A stretch of DNA of 17,494 nucleotides from Bacteroidota bacterium (GCA_023409975.1 JAEYQO010000036.1:1-17494); one strand, 5' to 3'. Counted from the stretch's first letter, positions 1 through 6,713 are shown. Program-made: numbers and translations. Notes: generated by a model from the letters alone, not told the origin.

Positions 1-405
1 TTTTTGGCGTGTAAAGTATTTTCGATCCAGAGTATTATTGCCAGAGCGATAATATTGAACGAATTGCTGGTTTTCGTCGGCGAATTGAGAAATGGTTTCC
101 AGTTGAGATTGATAGAAGGCTATTAAAGTATGTCCTGGGTAAATTGGTTTGAGTGATTCGATCTTGATCAGTTGTGTATGGAAGATAAGCTCGGATAGCA
201 CTTGAGGCTTGATGATTTTAAAGAACCGAATTTCGTGGGAATCGGATCTGAATCCCTGTTCGTCGATTAATACCCTGAAGGCTGCTATTGTCTGTGCACA
301 TTCTGTGATTGAAGCTTCAGAGATTTCTTTGGGGTCAGAATATTCGTCAGCTATTGACGAGAGCCGTAATTGGAGTTCGGCCAGGTAGAGTTCGAAAGAT
401 TTCAT
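1..405 (-). CDS. RteC-family protein, partial (C-terminal end lies beyond the left edge)
   Basis: Reading the minus strand from an ATG at 405 gives 135 open codons up to base 1 with no stop. The N-terminal region is helical and acidic. It is followed by EIRFFK (residues 58-63), a stretch of hydrophobic and charged residues, then YYRSG (118-122) and LDRKYF (126-131). I recognise this series as the RteC family, first described in the Bacteroides conjugative transposon CTnDOT, where RteC activates excision genes after tetracycline induction. Homologues occur widely beside tyrosine integrases in Bacteroidota elements, and most are unstudied. Here the gene lies downstream of, and co-directional with, the integrase, with a strong terminator between them and its own promoter-like sequence (446-476), so it is probably an independent unit. 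The family call is from motif recall. A direct role in excision is inference. Confidence 0.8.
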   Translation of the reverse strand, partial: MKSFELYLAELQLRLSSIADEYSDPKEISEASITECAQTIAAFRVLIDEQGFRSDSHEIRFFKIIKPQVLSELIFHTQLIKIESLKPIYPGHTLIAFYQSQLETISQFADENQQFVQYYRSGNNTLDRKYFTRQK

Positions 406-445
406 TCTGCTATGACAGGGGATAGAGGTCCCGAGTTCAAAGACG

Positions 446-476
446 CAAAAATAGTGTTGTGTGTAGATACTTACAA
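446..476 (-). promoter_or_regulatory. Predicted Bacteroidota sigma-ABfr promoter of the RteC gene
   Basis: On the minus strand TTG (474-476) is followed after exactly 20 bases by TATTTTTG (446-453), which matches the Bacteroidota -7 consensus TAnnTTTG with the usual -33 spacing. Transcription would start near 440, giving a leader of about 35 bases before the ATG at 405. This fits a separate transcription unit downstream of the integrase terminator. Confidence 0.6.
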
Positions 477-518
477 TCGGATTTTTATGTTGATTTTGCT
501 GAAGGTGAAAGGACTAGT

Positions 519-551
519 AAAAACGGTGTGCTTCAGGAGCACACCGTTTTT
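519..551 (-). terminator. Intrinsic terminator after the integrase gene
   Basis: A perfect 14-base-pair stem (519-532 with 538-551) encloses the 5-base loop TCAGG. On the minus strand the stem follows the integrase stop codon by 5 bases and ends in a T tract. Because the stem is flanked by A on one side and T on the other it could also act on the plus strand, but no plus-strand gene leads into it. Confidence 0.85.
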
Positions 552-556
552 AGTTT

Positions 557-1792
557 CTAGGCTGTTTTCTGAGCGGCGGAAGAAAGGGAATATTTTTTCT
601 GAAGTATCTGCATGTCGTCACTGACTTTCTTATCCAGGACTTTTGCATAGTGCTGAGTCATCCGGAGGTTTTTATGACCGAGCATTTTGCTTACCGATTC
701 TATGGGAACACCGTTTGCCAGGGTGACAGTTGTCGCGAATGTGTGACGAGCAGTATGGAAAGTCAAATTCTTATTAACTCCACATAGATCTGCTATCTCT
801 TTCAGGTAAGAGTTCATTTTTTGATTAGAGAGAACGGGAAGGACTCGGCCTTCATTTAGGCATTGTGGGTGATCCGCATACTTATCAACAATTTCCTGAG
901 CAATAGGAAGCAGCGGGATTCTTGAGGCTGTTTCAGTCTTTTGTCTGTGTGTATGGATCCAACGGTTACCATCGATACCTAGTGTCAGCTGGTTCCGGCG
1001 GAGATTAAATACATCTATATAGGCCAAACCGGTGAAGCAGCTAAAAACGAATATGTCTCGGACCTGACCTAGTCTTTCAATGCTGAAGTCTTTTCGATAA
1101 ATCGACATCAGTTCAGATTCGGTAAGAAATTCCTTCTCTACCTCTACCCTTACCATCTTAAATCCAAAAAATGGATCCCTGGATAGCCAACCGTTCTTCA
1201 GGCAAAAGTTAATAATCTTCCTAAAGTTGCTCAGGTATTTAGTAGTGGTGTTTTGATTACACTTCCGAACAGTCTTTAGCCAAAATTCATAGTCAGTAAG
1301 AAAACTGTAGTTGATTGCGTTGATATCGATATCTGAAACATTGTATTTCCACTTTAGGAACTCTACCGTGTGGCTGAGAGAGGTTTCAAACCTTTCCATC
1401 GTTCCTGGAGCGTAATCGATCCCTACAAGTTTTCTCATTTGATCATTGTGATACTTAAATACTTCAATGATCATCTTGGCCCGATCTGTTTCCCCAAGCC
1501 ATCTAGATTTGAAACTTTGGATATCCAGGTGTTGTTTCTCCCGGATAAGTTCCTGTTGACATTCGTAGACTTTCGATCTTAAAGAATCCAGGTAGGAGTT
1601 AAGACTTCTGGCTTCTTCTGTGTTTCCTTTCATACGGCCTGCTTCTGAAGACCATTTTTTTTCTTCGACATAGCGTTTTGTCGATACTTCAAAACGTTGA
1701 CCACTGATGGTAACACGTAAATAGATTGGGATGCGGCCTTCGGATGTGGCCTTTGCCTTCTTCGAGTAGAAGAGAATTGAGAGGGTGCTCAT
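557..1792 (-). CDS. Tyrosine recombinase / site-specific integrase (Bacteroidota element type)
   Basis: This 411-residue protein has the usual layout of Bacteroidota element integrases. Residues 1-100 form an arm-binding domain with a beta-rich start (LSILFYSKKAKA, RIPIYLRVTI). Residues 105-210 form a SAM-like core-binding domain. Residues 220-395 form the catalytic domain, in which I see K285, H346-T-A-R349-H, H373 in LGHKN and the nucleophile Y382 in HYAKV. The first catalytic arginine is replaced: the motif reads FTGLAYIDV, with A257 in its place. The same position is non-arginine in IntDOT of CTnDOT, so this is a known family trait and not evidence of decay. Length and frame are intact. 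The gene lies 250 bases from the 3' end of tRNA-Ser, as expected for an element integrated at a tRNA. The start ATG at 1792 has a well-spaced promoter upstream and a terminator downstream. Confidence 0.93.
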   Translation of the reverse strand: MSTLSILFYSKKAKATSEGRIPIYLRVTISGQRFEVSTKRYVEEKKWSSEAGRMKGNTEEARSLNSYLDSLRSKVYECQQELIREKQHLDIQSFKSRWLGETDRAKMIIEVFKYHNDQMRKLVGIDYAPGTMERFETSLSHTVEFLKWKYNVSDIDINAINYSFLTDYEFWLKTVRKCNQNTTTKYLSNFRKIINFCLKNGWLSRDPFFGFKMVRVEVEKEFLTESELMSIYRKDFSIERLGQVRDIFVFSCFTGLAYIDVFNLRRNQLTLGIDGNRWIHTHRQKTETASRIPLLPIAQEIVDKYADHPQCLNEGRVLPVLSNQKMNSYLKEIADLCGVNKNLTFHTARHTFATTVTLANGVPIESVSKMLGHKNLRMTQHYAKVLDKKVSDDMQILQKKYSLSSAAQKTA

Positions 1793-1816
1793 TTTGGTGG
1801 TGACCTTTTAAAGCGT

Positions 1817-1847
1817 TAAAAATAGTTTCCGAGGTTACCTGATGCAA
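1817..1847 (-). promoter_or_regulatory. Predicted integrase promoter
   Basis: On the minus strand TTG (1845-1847) and TATTTTTA (1817-1824) are separated by exactly 20 bases. The -7 box differs from TAnnTTTG only in its last base. The start site would be near 1811, giving a leader of about 18 bases. The spacer holds one copy of the GGTNACC heptamer (1833-1839) that recurs further upstream, so a protein bound there would block the promoter. Confidence 0.5.
1833..1839 (+). repeat. GGTTACC heptamer, copy A
   Basis: This is the first of three copies of the palindromic heptamer GGTNACC in the 250 bases between integrase and tRNA. It lies between the -33 and -7 boxes of the predicted integrase promoter. 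It may be a binding site for an excisionase, a repressor or the integrase arm domain. The function is inferred from position only. Confidence 0.45.
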
Positions 1848-1894
1848 GATGTCCAATTTCTGTATAGCTTGCCTGGCAAGGGTTTCCGGGCTTC

Positions 1895-1931
1895 TCGGTT
1901 ACCCGGGATGTTGGTTCATTCGGGTAACCGA
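1895..1931. repeat. 11-bp inverted repeat containing two further GGTNACC copies
   Basis: TCGGTTACCCG (1895-1905) and CGGGTAACCGA (1921-1931) are perfect reverse complements separated by 15 bases. Each contains the GGTNACC heptamer also found at 1833-1839. The right arm is itself an interrupted palindrome: ATTCGG (1918-1923), GTAA, CCGAAT (1928-1933). There is no T tract, so it does not look like a terminator. It is better read as paired operator or arm-type recombination sites in the attachment region. Confidence 0.6.
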
Positions 1932-1987
1932 ATTTATCACCTGAGCATTGTGAAATTTTGAACGGATTGAGATAGGGGTAAAAATAA

Positions 1988-2020
1988 AAAAGCCTGTAAA
2001 TCAACGTTTTACAGGCTTTT
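1988..2020 (-). terminator. Intrinsic terminator downstream of tRNA-Ser
   Basis: Positions 1988-2000 pair with 2008-2020 in a 13-base-pair stem around the 7-base loop TCAACGT. On the minus strand the stem runs into a long T-rich tract (TTTTTTATTTTT). It begins about 24 bases past the tRNA 3' end and is the natural stop for tRNA-Ser transcription. It lies on the integrase side of the tRNA. Confidence 0.85.
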
Positions 2021-2043
2021 GATAAAATTTGTTTGGTTATTTG

Positions 2044-2070
2044 CGGAGACGGCGAGATTCGAACTCGCGA
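2044..2070 (-). other. Probable element attachment site (tRNA 3' end)
   Basis: Integrative elements that use tRNA genes usually recombine in the 3' half of the tRNA, regenerating it from their own copy. The integrase and RteC genes lie immediately past the 3' end of tRNA-Ser, so the core site should include the 3' acceptor strand and T arm given here. The second copy would be beyond the left edge. I found no second copy inside the window, so the exact limits are unknown. Confidence 0.35.
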
Positions 2071-2130
2071 TACGGTTGCCCGTATACACACTTTCCAGGC
2101 GTGCTCCTTCAACCACTCGGACACGTCTCC
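2044..2130 (-). tRNA. tRNA-Ser (anticodon GGA)
   Basis: The minus strand folds into a type II tRNA. The acceptor stem GGAGACG/CGTCTCC (2124-2130 with 2045-2051) is followed by discriminator G (2044). The anticodon stem reads CGCCT-GGAAAG-, giving anticodon GGA, and there is a long variable arm and the T-arm motif GTTCGAATC. CCA is not encoded, as is usual in Bacteroidota. The gene starts 20 bases after the tatD stop codon. It is probably the integration target of the element to its left. Confidence 0.96.
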
Positions 2131-2141
2131 TTGAAGGGTGG

Positions 2142-2149
2142 CAAAGTTA
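2142..2149 (-). promoter_or_regulatory. Predicted -7 box of the tRNA-Ser promoter
   Basis: TAACTTTG on the minus strand is an exact TAnnTTTG match, ending 11 bases before the mature tRNA 5' end, so transcription would begin only a few bases upstream of it. The -33 region falls inside the end of tatD and reads GTTTTC, a partial match. The tRNA can therefore be expressed independently of tatD. Confidence 0.55.
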
Positions 2150-2150
2150 A

Positions 2151-2927
2151 TTATTTCGCAGACTTGCCGAAAACTTTTTCTGCATTCGCTGTGGTCAGCT
2201 CGGCAACATCCTCCATACTCAGTCCCGTTACCTCCGACAGCTTCCGGGCTACCAACGGAATATAGCTGCTTTCATTCCGCTTTCCACGGTAGGGAACAGG
2301 CGCTAAATAGGGTGCGTCTGTCTCCAGGACCACCCGCTCTAAACCGGTCGCCTTCACGATATCTCCCAACTGACTGTTCTTAAAGGTCACCACACCACCA
2401 ATACCAAGGTAGAATCCAAGATCCATGATCTCTCTGGCCTCATCCAGGGTGCCTCCAAAGCAATGGAAGACTCCCCGCAACATCCCTTGCTGTTTCTGCT
2501 TCACAATTTCGATACAGTCCCGGGTCGACTCCCGGCTATGGATTACTATAGGCAGATCAAACTCCAGCGCCCAGTCAATCTGCCGTGTAAATGCCTCCTG
2601 CTGCGCATCAAGGAAACTCAGATCCCAGTATTTGTCAAGCCCGATTTCTCCTACGGCAATAAAGCTTTCCCGCTCCAGCCAGTCTCTCACAATTCGCAGT
2701 TCATCCTCAAAATTGTCCTTTACATACACAGGATGCAACCCCATCATCGGTTTGCAATGCCGCGGCCATCGCCCGGCCATTTCCATCATAGGCGCTATCG
2801 TGCTGCTATCACAGTTGGGCATATACATCTCCTCCACACCCGCCTCCACAGCTCTTTGTATCATCGCTTCAAACGAATCCCGGAACTGCTCATCATACAG
2901 ATGAGCATGGGTATCAATCATCTTCAT
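2151..2927 (-). CDS. TatD-family metal-dependent hydrolase (DNase)
   Basis: This 258-residue protein has the full metal-binding set of the TatD TIM barrel: H7-x-H9 in DTHAH, H65 in GLHP, E94 in VGEIGLD, H130 in VIHSRE, H155 in HCFGG and D204 in LETDAPY. Family members are cytosolic metal-dependent nucleases, often 3'-5' exonucleases linked to DNA repair and RNA or DNA turnover. Several paralogues (TatD, YcfH, YjjV) are hard to separate by eye, so no symbol is given. The start is the ATG at 2927. A second ATG two codons later is possible. It lies 2 bases after the nadE stop, indicating translational coupling in a nadE-tatD operon. Confidence 0.93.
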   Translation of the reverse strand: MKMIDTHAHLYDEQFRDSFEAMIQRAVEAGVEEMYMPNCDSSTIAPMMEMAGRWPRHCKPMMGLHPVYVKDNFEDELRIVRDWLERESFIAVGEIGLDKYWDLSFLDAQQEAFTRQIDWALEFDLPIVIHSRESTRDCIEIVKQKQQGMLRGVFHCFGGTLDEAREIMDLGFYLGIGGVVTFKNSQLGDIVKATGLERVVLETDAPYLAPVPYRGKRNESSYIPLVARKLSEVTGLSMEDVAELTTANAEKVFGKSAK

Positions 2928-2929
2928 GA

Positions 2930-4612
2930 CTAACTAAGGTATTTTGCTACAATAGGTACTCTTCGTCCGACTCCAAATGCCTTGGGAGACACCCGGATGA
3001 TGGGACAGAACTGATTACGCTTATACTCATTCATATTCACCAATCGGAGGATTCTGTCGACCAGTGTTTTCTCAAATCCCATAGCCACCAGCTCTTTGGG
3101 ACCGCGTCTTTGTTCTATGTACTGGAACAGGATCGGATCCAGCACATGATACTCCGGCAGGCTGTCACTGTCTTTCTGTTCAGGTCGAAGCTCCGCGCTA
3201 GGTGGTTTTGTGATGATGTGCTGAGGAATGATCTCACGGTCACGGTTGATATACCGCGCAAGGGCATACACCTGTAACTTGTAACAATCACCCAACACGC
3301 CGAGTCCTCCCGCCATATCTCCGTATAACGTGCCATATCCTGTAGCCAGCTCGCTCTTATTCGAGGTGTTCAGCAGGATCAGGTTGAATTTATTAGCTAG
3401 TGCCATCACAAGGCTTCCCCGGATTCTGGACTGCAGGTTTTCTTCTGCTACACTAAAGGGCAGTCCCTGAAAAACGGGATGCAGAGCTTTTTCGTAGGCT
3501 GCAAAAACATCTGCAATAGGGATGATATCGTAAGGATTGCCCAGGTTCTTCGACAGTTGCTCTGCATCGGAAACGGAATGTCCTGTAGAGAATTGAGAAG
3601 GCATCAATAATGCTCTCACATGCTCTGCACCAAGTGCCTCACTGGCAAGGGCGAGAACCAGCGCGCTGTCAATTCCTCCTGAAGAAGCTACTATCGCTTT
3701 CCTGAAGCCCATTTTGTCAAAGTAATCCCGGATGCCGAGGACCAGCGCCTGGTGGATCTCATGGATATCAGCCTCTGCATCAAACTGAACCGGCAGATCC
3801 TGCCGGTCTGGAATGTCTTCTCCACGGGTGATCACAGCTTCCCTGAAGCTACCGTCTTGCTCCCAGTTGACTTCCTGAAGTCCCTCCTCGAAATACGGCA
3901 GGCTGCAAACAATATTCTGGGCTGCATCCATCACCACTGATCCGCCATCAAATACGATTTCAGTCTGCGAACCAACGGTATTACAGTAGATCATCGGCAG
4001 CTTGTAGGCAGCGACGTTTCGCTTGATGGTGCTGGTGCGTCCTTCTGCATGACCATAATCAAAGGGGGAAGCGCTGATATTGATCATAATATCGGGTTGC
4101 TGCCGGATCAGCAGATCCATGGGTCGAACCCGGTACAATGGGTTGTCCTCCAGGTCCCAGATGTCTTCACAAACAGTAATAGCAAGCTTCCTGCCTTTGA
4201 ACTCCACCACGTTCCACTCAAACGCTGGCTCGAAATAACGATACTCGTCAAATACATCATAGGTAGGCAGCAATGTTTTGTGTACCTCTCCCACGACCTT
4301 CCGGTCAAATAACAGGTAAGCAGTATTGAATAGATCCTTGCCTTCTGGTCTGGGATTGCGCGAAGGTCCGCCTACAATCACTCCGATACTGTCAGCCTCC
4401 TCAGTGATGCTCCTGATGGCATTCTGACTTTGCTCAATGAAATCGTCAAATTCCAGAAAGTCGCGCGGAGGGTATCCGCAAACAGCCAGTTCTGAAAAAA
4501 CGATCAGTTCACCACCCAAAGCTTTTGCCTGACGGATCGCGTCAATGATCTTTTTGGTATTCGATTCGAAATTGCCGATATGATAATTCTGTTGTGCAAG
4601 GAAGATTTTCAT
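2930..4612 (-). CDS. nadE: Glutamine-dependent NAD+ synthetase
   Basis: This 560-residue cytosolic enzyme catalyses the last step of NAD synthesis, amidation of nicotinic acid adenine dinucleotide using ATP and glutamine-derived ammonia. The N-terminal glutaminase belongs to the nitrilase (CN hydrolase) superfamily, with the triad E41 (FSELAVCGYPPRD), K112 (HKTLLPTYDVFDEYRYF) and C148 (TVCEDIWD). The C-terminal synthetase domain carries the ATP pyrophosphatase P-loop SGGIDSA (311-317) and the later NTSNKSELATGYGTLYGD and KPPSAELRP motifs. Length matches the two-domain form. It is followed after 2 bases by tatD and preceded by the terminator of the outer membrane gene, so its promoter should lie in 4613-4680. 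I could not identify a convincing -7 box there. Confidence 0.96.
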   Translation of the reverse strand: MKIFLAQQNYHIGNFESNTKKIIDAIRQAKALGGELIVFSELAVCGYPPRDFLEFDDFIEQSQNAIRSITEEADSIGVIVGGPSRNPRPEGKDLFNTAYLLFDRKVVGEVHKTLLPTYDVFDEYRYFEPAFEWNVVEFKGRKLAITVCEDIWDLEDNPLYRVRPMDLLIRQQPDIMINISASPFDYGHAEGRTSTIKRNVAAYKLPMIYCNTVGSQTEIVFDGGSVVMDAAQNIVCSLPYFEEGLQEVNWEQDGSFREAVITRGEDIPDRQDLPVQFDAEADIHEIHQALVLGIRDYFDKMGFRKAIVASSGGIDSALVLALASEALGAEHVRALLMPSQFSTGHSVSDAEQLSKNLGNPYDIIPIADVFAAYEKALHPVFQGLPFSVAEENLQSRIRGSLVMALANKFNLILLNTSNKSELATGYGTLYGDMAGGLGVLGDCYKLQVYALARYINRDREIIPQHIITKPPSAELRPEQKDSDSLPEYHVLDPILFQYIEQRRGPKELVAMGFEKTLVDRILRLVNMNEYKRNQFCPIIRVSPKAFGVGRRVPIVAKYLS

Positions 4613-4684
4613 TCAAACCCCGTTTAATTTCAAAGTTCGCAGATTAGGTTCTAAGTTCTGTTCAGAGAGAACGTAAACATCGGA

Positions 4685-4736
4685 CCAGAAACTAAAAGGC
4701 CCGCACAACAGAGGTTGAGCGGGCGGGGTGTTCTGG
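4685..4736 (-). terminator. Intrinsic terminator after the outer membrane barrel gene
   Basis: The core is a GC-rich stem (4699-4704 with 4719-4724), continued after an A/A mismatch by CAAC/GTTG (4706-4709 with 4714-4717) around a 4-base loop. On the minus strand it is followed by CCTTTTAGTTT. An outer pairing CCAGAA/TTCTGG (4685-4690 with 4731-4736) could close it further. It starts about 18 bases past the stop codon and separates this gene from nadE. Confidence 0.75.
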
Positions 4737-4754
4737 TTAAATGACACTGTAAAT

Positions 4755-5549
4755 CTAAAAGAATAATCCAATTCTGAAAGAAAAACTGTTGAGCCTGATG
4801 TTACCATCACTGAACTCACCCAGGTACCCGAGATTGTAATCACGTGGATTGGTCGCATCTGGTAGAAACCCGTTATTAAAGAAGAATCCAAAATAGAGCG
4901 AAATCTTTTCGGTAATAGGTTTTTCTATACCGGCACCGATGTTCAATTGGAGGTTCAAAGGAGCAACAGCAAAGGCACCCACAATTTTTTCTTTATCTCC
5001 TGTTGCCGTCCTGTAGAGGCCATACTGATCGGAATAACCGACAGTATAACTTGCTTTTTTACCGATGTTGATACCAGCAGTCAGTCCGATCTGTCCAAAT
5101 ACCCTCACGCCTGAGTTAGATATCGGATCGGTCTTAAGCTTCAGATGAAACGGTATCTCAAGGTACTGTAATGCGTAGTCGAACTCTGCCCGGTACACCG
5201 TAGAGGCAGTAACTGCAGAATCGATTCTGCGCGCGAGTATTTTCCCCCCGGTAGAATTGAGTTGAAAACCTGTGCTCACACCATAGTTGGGCGAAAAGAA
5301 ATAATCGCCCATCAGTCCCCAGCTAAAACCAACCCTGCTCCCCTGCGAGCTGACCCTGTACAATCCGTCGTTACTTTTCGTCGCCGTCGGCTTCATCCAG
5401 GAAATATTCGGGGCGATATAGGCGCCGATCTTCAACCGGCGGATTTCAACCCGCTTTGCGGGAGGAACCGGAACTTCCTCGTAATACTGTCCGTTCACAG
5501 TAAATGCGGCGGTGAGGAAGGCGGTAGTCAGCAGCAGATATTTCTTCAT
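4755..5549 (-). CDS. Outer membrane beta-barrel protein (PorT-like / porin family)
   Basis: The chosen start, ATG at 5549, gives a 264-residue protein with a clean signal peptide (MKKYLLLTTAFLTAAFTVNGQ). The reading frame is open to 5636, but the extra 29 residues would bury the signal, so the longer form is rejected. After a short proline-rich periplasmic stretch (VPVPPAKR) the sequence alternates polar and hydrophobic residues with many aromatic and glycine residues, and it ends in an aromatic C-terminus (FSFRIGLFF), typical of a BAM-inserted barrel. It resembles the PorT-like family (outer membrane beta-barrel, PF13568-like). That family includes T9SS component PorT, but most members are of unknown role and I cannot claim orthology. 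It is divergent from gldB, with 93 bases between the starts. Confidence 0.8.
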   Translation of the reverse strand: MKKYLLLTTAFLTAAFTVNGQYYEEVPVPPAKRVEIRRLKIGAYIAPNISWMKPTATKSNDGLYRVSSQGSRVGFSWGLMGDYFFSPNYGVSTGFQLNSTGGKILARRIDSAVTASTVYRAEFDYALQYLEIPFHLKLKTDPISNSGVRVFGQIGLTAGINIGKKASYTVGYSDQYGLYRTATGDKEKIVGAFAVAPLNLQLNIGAGIEKPITEKISLYFGFFFNNGFLPDATNPRDYNLGYLGEFSDGNIRLNSFSFRIGLFF

Positions 5550-5608
5550 GTTGTATGTAGCATTGTATGTAATCCCACAATTTTCTGGCCATACTGCAGG
5601 ATGACGAT

Positions 5609-5616
5609 TAAATTTG
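5609..5616 (+). promoter_or_regulatory. Predicted -7 box for gldB
   Basis: TAAATTTG matches TAnnTTTG exactly. It would place the start near 5622 and give a leader of about 20 bases. The -33 region shows only TCTGG at the expected distance. It overlaps the zone used by the divergent promoter of the barrel gene. Confidence 0.45.
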
Positions 5617-5621
5617 CACCA

Positions 5622-5629
5622 CAAAAATA
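5622..5629 (-). promoter_or_regulatory. Predicted -7 box for the divergent outer membrane barrel gene
   Basis: TATTTTTG on the minus strand matches TAnnTTTG. Transcription would start near 5616, inside the -7 box assigned to gldB, giving a leader of about 67 bases. No good -33 element was found at 20 bases upstream, so support is moderate. Confidence 0.35.
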
Positions 5630-5642
5630 AAAGCAATCAAGA

Positions 5643-6713
5643 ATGGTGGGTAATCGCACAAAGGTAAATAAATCTCTTTCTGTCTCTTTTTTACTCTGCC
5701 TGTTCGTTTGCTCCTGGACTCTTGTACTAACCTCCTGCAGTAACGATACGAAGCATCCTGATGTGGACCATATCACGATCGATTTACGAACAGCAAGACT
5801 GGACAGGGATTTGGCCGCATTAGACACCAACAATCTTACACAGGGTCTCTCGAAGCTGAACGAGGAGTATCCGTTGTTTCTGAATTTCTACCTGGATACC
5901 CTGATGGGGTTTGGAGTTCACGGTAATTACAGTATGTCGGCTGAGGCCATGCAGAAGGGACTTCAGCCTTTTCTCTCACACCCGGATATCAGAGGGCTTT
6001 TTGATACCGTGCAGCATCATTTTCCTGATACAAAAGCGATCGACGAACAACTGGTAATGGGATTTAAATACCTCAGGCATTATTACCCGGAACAGCCCGT
6101 TCCTAAGGTGGTGTACTTTATTTCCGGATTGAATCAATGGTCTGCCATCACTTACGATACACTGGTGGTCGGCGTGGGACTCGATATGTATCTCGGTCCG
6201 CAGTATCCCTTCTATGCCGCCGTTCAGATTCCTGAATATGTAGTCAGAAAGTGCTCGCCGGAGTATATACCGGTGAATGTGTTTCAGGCGATCTATCGCG
6301 ATAAGCATCCATTCGAAATGGAGGAGAGAACATTGCTGGATATGATGATCCAGCGTGGTAAGGAACAGTACTTCCTGGAACGGATCGTACCATTTACAGA
6401 AGAACACGAACGTTTCGGTTTTACAAAGGAACAGTTGGAATGGTGTGAACAGAACGAGGCGGAAATCTATAACTTCTTCGTGTCGCAGAATCTGCTTTAC
6501 GAAACGAACTGGCAGAAGATCGTCAGATATGTGAATGATGGCCCCAGCGCCACCGGCATGCCCCTCGAAAGTCCCGGTAATATTGGGACCTGGTTGGGCT
6601 ATCGTATTTTAATGGAATATAGCGACAAGCATTCCGATCTGTCTATGCAGGAACTGTTCCAGGTCAGGGATGCGCAGAAGTTGCTGCAGGATGCTAAATA
6701 CAAGCCGCGTTAG
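5643..6713 (+). CDS. gldB: Gliding motility lipoprotein GldB
   Basis: This 356-residue protein has a hydrophobic signal ending in the lipobox LTSC (C32), so it should be a lipoprotein. The body carries motifs I associate with GldB: a central GLDMYLG...YPFYAAVQIPEYV segment, the SPEYIPVNVFQAIY segment, and near the C-terminus an ESPGNIGTWLGYRI segment followed by a helix with HSDLSMQELF. In Flavobacterium johnsoniae GldB is required for gliding. It is the first gene of the co-directional run gldB, DUF3078 gene, scpA, Omp85 gene. GldC, its common partner in flavobacteria, is not next to it here. The alternative reading, a GldB-like lipoprotein in a non-gliding species, cannot be excluded from sequence alone. 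Confidence 0.85.
   Translation: MVGNRTKVNKSLSVSFLLCLFVCSWTLVLTSCSNDTKHPDVDHITIDLRTARLDRDLAALDTNNLTQGLSKLNEEYPLFLNFYLDTLMGFGVHGNYSMSAEAMQKGLQPFLSHPDIRGLFDTVQHHFPDTKAIDEQLVMGFKYLRHYYPEQPVPKVVYFISGLNQWSAITYDTLVVGVGLDMYLGPQYPFYAAVQIPEYVVRKCSPEYIPVNVFQAIYRDKHPFEMEERTLLDMMIQRGKEQYFLERIVPFTEEHERFGFTKEQLEWCEQNEAEIYNFFVSQNLLYETNWQKIVRYVNDGPSATGMPLESPGNIGTWLGYRILMEYSDKHSDLSMQELFQVRDAQKLLQDAKYKPR

Larger units (their letters stand above)
1..2044. mobile_element. Right end of an integrative element inserted at tRNA-Ser
   Basis: The evidence is the combination of an RteC-family gene, a tyrosine integrase, repeated operator-like sites and an adjoining tRNA 3' end. Base composition looks lower in GC than in the chromosome beyond the tRNA: by hand, 1201-1260 is 33% GC and 2461-2520 is 48%. 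Only the integrase end is visible. Cargo and the other end lie off the left edge, so it cannot be said whether the element is conjugative, mobilizable or a genomic island remnant. Confidence 0.65.

Noticed and set aside
370..624. Plus-strand open frame of 84 codons
   Set aside because: It runs antisense through the RteC start, its promoter and the integrase terminator; no family features.
1816..2124. Minus-strand open frame starting MSEWLKEHAW
   Set aside because: Its first third is a translation of tRNA-Ser itself and the rest is the repeat and terminator region; no protein family resemblance.
2425..2933. Long plus-strand frames opposite tatD
   Set aside because: These are antisense shadows of a gene with a complete set of TatD metal ligands.
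4613..4754. Possible riboswitch or small RNA between the barrel gene and nadE
   Set aside because: The structure present is explained by a terminator; the remaining 70 bases show no conserved fold that I recognise.
5550..5636. Upstream extension of the outer membrane barrel gene to 5636
   Set aside because: It would place 29 extra residues before an otherwise clean signal peptide and overlaps the predicted promoter region.
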